Shown piece by piece: positions 57,871-64,000 of a stretch of DNA of 64,000 nucleotides (positions are counted from its first letter, which is position 1; every line of letters begins with the position of its first letter). The notes under the pieces are model-generated. The model saw nothing but the letters and a program-made list of their open reading frames with translations. It ran no database searches and was not told the origin of the DNA. Position numbers and translations under genes: made by a program. The stretch is taken from contig CM042145.1 in NCBI GenBank assembly GCA_023376005.1, positions 18,287,654-18,351,653 on the forward strand. Reading direction: 5' to 3'. This DNA comes from Doryteuthis pealeii (taxonomy: Eukaryota > Mollusca > Cephalopoda > Myopsida > Loliginidae).

Positions 57871-58642
57871 TCAGACAGAAAAAAAAGTAATTGCTTTAAT
57901 TTATTGGAAAATGCAGACAAAAAGTCTGAGATTAAAATTAAGTGCCGAGTTTCTGGGTGGTCGAATCCATGTGGATGTGTAGGGGTGGAATTTACATATA
58001 TTAAGCCAACCTCTAGCTCTTGAGCTAGTTTAAGACCAGCCTTTGGAGTGAGAGGTTGTCCCCATAGCAGTAGATAGGAATAGCCAGACCCACATCAGTG
58101 AAGCCAGTAATCAACTTCGAGTTAAAACAACTTTCTTGCTAGCTGACATAGACCTAGGTATACACTACTCCACCACAAACTGCACAGAGTGTCACAACTT
58201 CCTCTTCCATCAGCGTCCTATTATCAGACTTTGTGTTTTTTTTTTTATCCTTGTGAACCTGTCTCTGACTCATGCCCTTCGAATCAGCCAGTACAGAATA
58301 TCACAACATTGGGGTCATAGACATTGTGCAACGAAAGTGCAGCGAGTGCAGACTGGATATTGTCACAGTACATCCTTGTATGTATTTACAAAACCTCTCT
58401 GCAGGATGTGACAAAAGGTCTTTTTCTTTTTTTTTTTTTAAATGGAGTAGAGCTGGTTTGAATTCAGAGTTTTCCTTCTGGTTGGGCCATAAACTTTTCA
58501 GGGTTTCTTCAATAAAAAATAAAAATCTGATTCTCTTCTTGGTTGAATGGAGAACATTTTGGCACAGCATTGTATACACACACACACACACACACATAAT
58601 TTTCACCATATTCATCAATGACAACAGTAAGTAAAAAAAAAA

Positions 58643-58800
58643 GTAAAGTCGTTGGGGTGGCCTAAGGTCGGTATCAGCCAGACAGCGAGGGAGTTTATCC
58701 CCTTTTCAGTAGCGCTAGACCAATGAGATTTTTTTTTTTTAGCGTCTGAGGTGGGGCACCACACCTACTATCAGCTCCTTACTTTACTGCACAGATCCCT
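58643..58800 (-). mobile_element. SINE family A, 3' part, duplicate of 801-951
   Basis: Same truncated insertion as in the left copy; it retains the GCGAGGGAG segment that the left copy has lost. Confidence 0.8.
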
Positions 58801-59082
58801 ATGAAGTCAATCTCTGAATTAAAACCTGTTAAACTCCTCTTAATCAAATTGACTGTGTGGCATATTGCTTGTACGGAGGGGTTAGTAAATTCCTTAAAAA
58901 AAACAAAAAACTCAAAACAGCATGTGTTAAAACATTGTAGGAAATGGACACATCGAGACAGACTGGGGTCTTTAACATTGGTATACTGACTGGTCTAGAA
59001 GGAAGACTCTGAATTCAAACCAGTTACAGACCCAGAGGAATGGGCTCTTCCAGGTTATTCGTACATGAGTAATAACCCCACA

Positions 59083-59333
59083 ATGGGCCGGTTTAGCTCA
59101 GTCGGTAGAACGTTCGGCTAGAAACCACAAGGTTCCTAGTTCGATACCGGTCCTCGCCAACTCAGCGTATGAGTAGCACAGGGATCTGTGCGGTAAAGTA
59201 AGGAGCTGACGGTAGGTGTGGCGCTCCACCTCAGATGCTGAAATAATCTCCTTGGTCTAGCGCAAGTGAAAAGGGGATAGACTCCCTCGCTGATTGGCTG
59301 ATACCGACTTTAAGCTGCCCCGACGACTTTACT
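59083..59333 (+). mobile_element. SINE family A, full-length insertion unique to the right duplicate
   Basis: tRNA-like head with a perfect box A match (TAGCTCAGTCGG) and a near-perfect box B (AGTTCGATACC), then the CACAGGGATCTGTGCGG and CACCTCAGATGC body, ending CGACTTTAC. The left copy reads straight through (ACCCCACATTATTGTAG at about 1226-1242). A clear target duplication is not evident. Confidence 0.9.
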
Positions 59334-60695
59334 TATTGTAGAATAGTGGAATCAGCCCCCAAATTCAAATTCTAAGTGTGGCTGTTTGTATTCTACATAG
59401 CGCTAACACCTTTGGGAAAGGTATGAATCCAATTATCCTCTGTCCAGCGATGGGTAAATAGTAGGGCAGATCAGGTTTATCATTGGTATGCCGACCAGTC
59501 TAGGAGAAGGAAGACTCTGAATTCAAATTCTGAGTGTGGCTATTTGCATTTTACATAGTGCTAACACCCTTGGGAAACGTATGAATCCAATTATCCTCTG
59601 TCCAGTAAATAGTAGGGTAGACTGGGGTCTTTAACATTGGTATGCTGACCGGTCTAGGAGAAATAAGACCCTGAATTAAAACCAGTTGCAGACCCGGAGA
59701 GGAATGGGCTCTGCCAGGTTATATGTACATGAGTAGTGACCCCACAACCAAAACCAGGTTACAGGACCATTCACAGAACTGAAATAAAACAAACAATTTT
59801 TTTTTGGTTATATAAAATAATCTCTTTGAAAACAAATTAAATCAAGGATGGAATTTATTAATAAAATAATAATAATGATAATAAAAAATTAACAACAAGA
59901 AATGGTGAAAGATGTACAGACTTTTTAATTTGGCATTGATTCTTTTAAGTTTTTTTTATTTTTTGTTATGTTTTTTTTTTCCCTTTTTTGTTTTTGTTTT
60001 TGTTTTTGAATTCCAGCCCTGGGATAGAAAAATGTATGCAACTTAACAGAACAAAGGCAACAAACTGACAGCACTTAGCAACTTTTCACAATGATGCCGG
60101 CAACGCTCGGCTACACTTACTCTGATATACAAACACGCCCACACACACACACAACACACATGCATACACATACAGAGTCTTATATTCAATCATACACAAA
60201 CATTTACATTCAGAGACGATTATCACACCTGTAAATTTCTGGCTTCCTCTTTTATTTTAAATTTTTTTTTTTTTTTTTTCCCTTTTTTTTCTTTTCTTCT
60301 TCCTTATTTTAAATTTGGTATGTTAAATAGGGTTTAGTAGCTGCACCACTCTGTTTTTTTGTTTTTTTAAATCTTGCAAAGTATAAACTGGTGGTCAGGA
60401 AATATCATCCTGGTTTACGCGCATTCAGTATTACAATTCTACCTTCACCTTAGTTATTTTGGTGCAGCAACTAGGTGACTTATTTTTATTTTATTTTTAT
60501 TATTTATTTATTTATTTTTTCTTCAAGTGGATTCAAACCCATGGCAGCATTAAGAAGATCTAGAAATAAAGTTGTTTTTTGTTTTTTTTGTTTAAATGGC
60601 TATCTCATTGTTTCTCCTTCTCCTTCTTCTCCCAAATTCCTTCTTGTGCTTCAGTTTCACCCTCTTTCCAGATCTCTGCTGCCACATCCTTGATG

Positions 60696-60944
60696 TCACA
60701 GAGACTCATAGCCTCCTCCTCCTCCGCCTCCTCCTCCTCCGCTGGGAATGGCAACTGCCGATGGTGTTGATGACATCATCACTTGTTTACTGTCTCCCAC
60801 CAGAAATGCTTCCAGTTCGTCAATCTCTTTTTTTTCTTCTTTAGTTTTCTTATTGGTGCTTTTCTTCTTGGAGGATTTGCCATCTTTGGAATCGACACTT
60901 TTCTCCTTTTTCTTCTTATGCTTCTTGCTAGACTTATCGTCCTC
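60696..60944 (-). CDS. RABL6: RABL6 terminal exon, intact duplicate copy
   Basis: 249 bases from acceptor (…GCCCGATAG) to TGA at 60696-60698, fully open: EDDKSSKKHKKKKEKSVDSK, a Lys-rich stretch, EIDELEAFLVGDSK, a Gly run and YESL. It restores the frame that is broken by one missing base in the left copy. No other RABL6 exon can be seen upstream of it in the remaining 3 kb. It is either a partial gene duplication or an alternative haplotype of the same exon. Confidence 0.8.
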   Translation of the reverse strand, partial: EDDKSSKKHKKKKEKSVDSKDGKSSKKKSTNKKTKEEKKEIDELEAFLVGDSKQVMMSSTPSAVAIPSGGGGGGGGGGYESL

Positions 60945-61209
60945 CTATCGGGCACCAAAATTAAAAAAAAAAAAAAAAAAGGAAGAAAAAGAAATAAGAA
61001 GGACATGAATATCAAGACCAAAGACAAAAGTGTCAAAAAAAAAAAAAAAACAAAAAAAAAAATATAAAAAAAATTAAATAAATTAAAAAAATAAATAAAT
61101 AAAAGAATTAAAAAAAATTAGAACTTGATCTCACTGTCATGAATATGTTAATTAAGCAGCATCCAGGTGGTGCAGCCATACAGTAGCAATAACACAGCTA
61201 TAGCTTGTA

Positions 61210-61660
61210 AGAATTCTCACTTGATCTTATCAGAAATATCAGATTTCCATATGATTGATAATCTGTCTATAGTTGTCCATGCCTTTCCTATGTGTATGTT
61301 GACATTGCTTTCTGTAGATGAGATATTACTACCTAGGTATTGACTACAAACATGAATAGTATGTGTTTATTACAGCTTAGAAGAAGTCTTGCTTTATCTT
61401 ATCAGAAAGATCAGATTTCCATATGATTAATAATCTGTCTACATTAGTCCATGCCTTTCCTATGTGTATGTTGACATTGCTTTCTGTAGATGAGATATTA
61501 CTACCTAGGTATGGACTACAAACATGAATAGTAAGTGTTTATTACAACTTAGAAGAAGTCTTGCTTTATCTTATCAGAAAGATCAGATTTCCATATGATT
61601 GAAATATGTCATAGTAGTCCTATACTCTTTTCTATTGTTTGATCATCTGCTTTCTGTTAG
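61210..61660. repeat. ~172-bp tandem repeat, about 2.6 units
   Basis: TTATCAGAAAGATCAGATTTCC recurs at about 61228, 61399 and 61572, with CATGCCTTTCCTATGTGTATG and GATGAGATATTACTACCTAGG in between. The left duplicate has only one, shorter unit (3310-3430), so the array length differs between the copies. Confidence 0.9.
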
Positions 61661-61679
61661 TATGATGATTTTACTTATC

Positions 61680-64000
61680 TTAGGTATAAATATGTGTGCA
61701 CTTGACAAGACGCATGCCACATACTAAACCGATGCTTCTGCTAACTTTATTCTACAGTTGCAGTAAGAAAATCGATTCTTGCTCGCTAAGCTCGCACTAG
61801 CCGGTTCTATATATTTGGACGCCTCGATGTAATGGATAATGGGCTGCTGGTCTATTATCGTAATAACCCAGAATTCCTGATGGTTCTCGTACTGCAAACA
61901 TGGCTGTCTGTTGTGTAAGCTATAACGAGATTGTTACCCTTTGGTTACTTTCACCTAAACGACTATAATCATAATAATTGATAAGAATAATAAGTCAGAA
62001 TAGAATGATGTTGCTGAATTTTGTTGTTTAGTATCCATGGAGAATTATTATTAGAAGTAAAGATTATCGGTTTGGACAGTTTATATTGAGGCAGTTAAGT
62101 GTCACGGGGATTGAGTGAGAAAGGGGCTATCTGTTGTAGTATCCCTAATAGTAAGATATTTTGAGCAAGAGGCCATCGGATACCACAGTTGGCTCCTTTG
62201 TTGCACCATCGAGATAAATATCAGCTAATATTATGATGCACAGGGAATCTGGTCAGTAAAAGTGAGGGGACACTCGGAAAGAGTATAATATGGCTAGAGC
62301 ACTTGCACTCCCTTAAATTCACTCATGATACACACAAAATATGCGAATATCTGCTCTTGTTGTACTTGTGAGTAACAGTTTGGTTTGCGGTCGATATGGG
62401 GAGGTCTCACGCGTGGTAGAGCGAACTCATACGTCCTTTGTCGGTTACAGGTGTCTCTGACAACTCGACGAGTTAAAGCATTCATAGCTCACAACACCCA
62501 AAGGACTTCTTTTGTGAATGTGAAATCTCTGGTGTCCAGATTAACTATCTTAATTAGAGCGCTTGTCTCACTTATGGGTGAGGAGATTCTAATGTCGCAC
62601 AAATACAAGAACTTCAGTTTATCTTTGCATTCACATTAAGGGCCCTGAGTGACACACCTGGGTATGGTACAACCTTCTCCCCTAAAAAACCAGTGCAACT
62701 AGTTGCACACAGGCTCGGCTAAAACTCAGTATGAGGGACCCCACACATAAATATGGGTCAGTGTAAATTCCGTTATACATCCACTATTTACTTACACACG
62801 ATTTTAAGAGTATCAGGCTATTAATAGAGGCATTTAAGGTAAAACACCTTGAGAAGGGAATATGTTGTAGTCATCAGAAGCGATGGGATATAGTCAAGAG
62901 AATGCCTAAAATACGCAGAAGTCCATATTCACTTATATGAATACGAAGGTATTATAGTGCAGTAGAAAATTTTCTTTGTAAACAAGAACTTTAGAATAAG
63001 ACTCCTTTCTTACCCAAGAGAGAGAAGGGACTCAACAGCACATGCACTATCGAGAGAACCACGTAGCACTGTTGGTCAATTCATGAAGTGACACGATTAC
63101 CACTCGGTGCTACTAATTCAGAAGAGGTTCTTAAGAATCCGTGAGTTGTGAGATCTCAAATGAGTTATGGAATACATGTCTTATTGACTTTTTGTAAAAA
63201 AACATATACACTCTATCTATTATTACTTGATTCTCACTTAGTGTAGTATGTCAAGTAGCCGAATTCATTGTTCCTGCATCTAAGGTCACTAGGCAGACTG
63301 AGTTATAATCACGGAACTCTACACCGACACAAGGGAGATATGCGCCGATATACAAGAAAGCACAAAAAGTACTAACGCAATTAACAAAGAAATAGCAGTT
63401 TCATACTTATACTCTAATGTACTCCTCTGTGCGGATATTATATTATCATTCACGAGGAGTTGTCAGCACGCGACTCTATCCGAGCTAGGACAACATCCCC
63501 ATCCGCATCCTTCTTCTTTATTCTATTCATTAAGTTGTACTAATAAGGAAGGTGGGGCCTAAGTGTCACCTCTTTATCTAATTTTTTTTTCCTAATAAAT
63601 CACCACTCTCCATCCCACATGCTTCACACCACACTATACTATATATCTTCTGTGAGAGTAGGTTTAGGCTATACGTCCCTCATCACTATTTCTGTCCCCG
63701 AAGCGAGCAATAATTATATATATGAACTAGCTATTGATGTCAATATCATTCATCCTCATCTGGTGTTTCCAGTTCTTATTCTATCTATTTTATCTTTTGC
63801 GCTCTCTCACCATCTCAAGCTAATTTGCAATTTCCAGCTCTTGTAATTAAAAGTTTCTTAACATGACTTTTATCCCTCGCACTCACATCGTATTAGGGTT
63901 ACATCACTCATAGATGTCTTTGTATCCGAAGCGCTGTGGATGTTACAATCTTTCTTCGCCTAGAATACCAAACTACTATCACTATATCATTACCCGTCTC
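61680..64000. other. Highly divergent end of the right duplicate; probably low-accuracy sequence
   Basis: Here and there it keeps the order of the left copy: GGTGGGGCCTAAGTGTCACC at about 63550 against GGTGGGGGCTAAGTGTCACC at 4300, TCAGTTTATCTTTGCATTCACAT at about 62614 against CAGTTTATATCTGCATTCACAT at 4084, and AGTTTCTTAACATGA at about 63851 against AGTTTCTTAGAAATGA at 4479. Between these matches, bases change and drop out at random. No coding sequence is supported. Confidence 0.55.

Larger units (their letters stand above)
57871..64000. repeat. Right copy of the large direct duplication
   Basis: Matches the window start: near-identical to about 61340, then increasingly divergent to the window end. 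It carries a SINE absent from the left copy and lacks the left copy's TTAA MITE. Only the last RABL6 exon is included, so the block is the 3' end of the gene plus part of the preceding intron. Confidence 0.9.

Noticed and set aside
1..64000. CRISPR arrays, bacterial operons or an integrated virus
   Set aside because: The tandem repeats have no spacers of CRISPR type, there are no ribosome-binding sites or dense genes, and no viral structural or replication proteins were recognised.

Overview
The window looks like nuclear DNA of an invertebrate animal, most likely a lophotrochozoan and probably a mollusc. Genes are sparse, one gene has short exons and long AT-rich introns with GTAAGT donors, and repeats dominate: two tRNA-derived SINE families, several hairpin MITE families, LINE tails and microsatellites. 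A lysine/alanine/proline-rich linker histone tail with a metazoan histone stem-loop and a Ufm1 protease also point to an animal. The exact taxon cannot be read from the sequence; a cephalopod is only a guess.

Region 1 (1-16.2 kb, minus strand) is the 3' half of RABL6 (Rab-like GTPase 6/PARF). Four phase-compatible exons lie at 10629-10191, 7474-7399, 6116-6025 and 2834-2587. The introns carry a TTAA-flanked MITE, hairpin MITEs with 8-bp target duplications, a LINE remnant, a 91-bp tandem repeat and, beyond the first visible exon, about 3.3 kb of a ~99-bp satellite followed by about 2 kb of G-rich sequence of doubtful quality.

Region 2 (16.2-25.2 kb) is AT-rich, gene-free and full of inverted-repeat elements. 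It ends at a 100-base N gap.

Region 3 (25.3-46.7 kb) is one giant inverted repeat folding at about 36.1 kb. Each arm carries, from the outside in, a UFSP2 (Ufm1-specific protease 2) coding region, a 5'-truncated histone H1 with its 3' stem-loop, and a LINE 3' end. The left arm begins exactly at the gap and is much noisier than the right one. A fold-back (hairpin) read artefact is the leading explanation; a real inverted duplication remains possible.

Region 4 (46.7-57.9 kb) is intergenic. It holds a single-copy relative of the satellite monomer, a duplicated CCAAT/TATA-like module, decayed TE-like coding sequence, and a three-fold tandem repeat with an exon-like core.

Region 5 (57.87-64 kb) repeats the first ~4.5 kb of the window in direct orientation, including the last RABL6 exon. 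The copies differ by a SINE present only in the right copy and a TTAA-flanked MITE present only in the left one, so they look like two haplotypes or an old duplication. From about 61.7 kb the right copy becomes so divergent that uncorrected sequence is suspected.

The genes do not form a pathway. I found no convincing new biological system. The most notable observations are structural: the palindrome, the dimorphic duplication, a satellite apparently derived from a tRNA-like repeat, and hairpin MITEs next to RABL6 splice donors.
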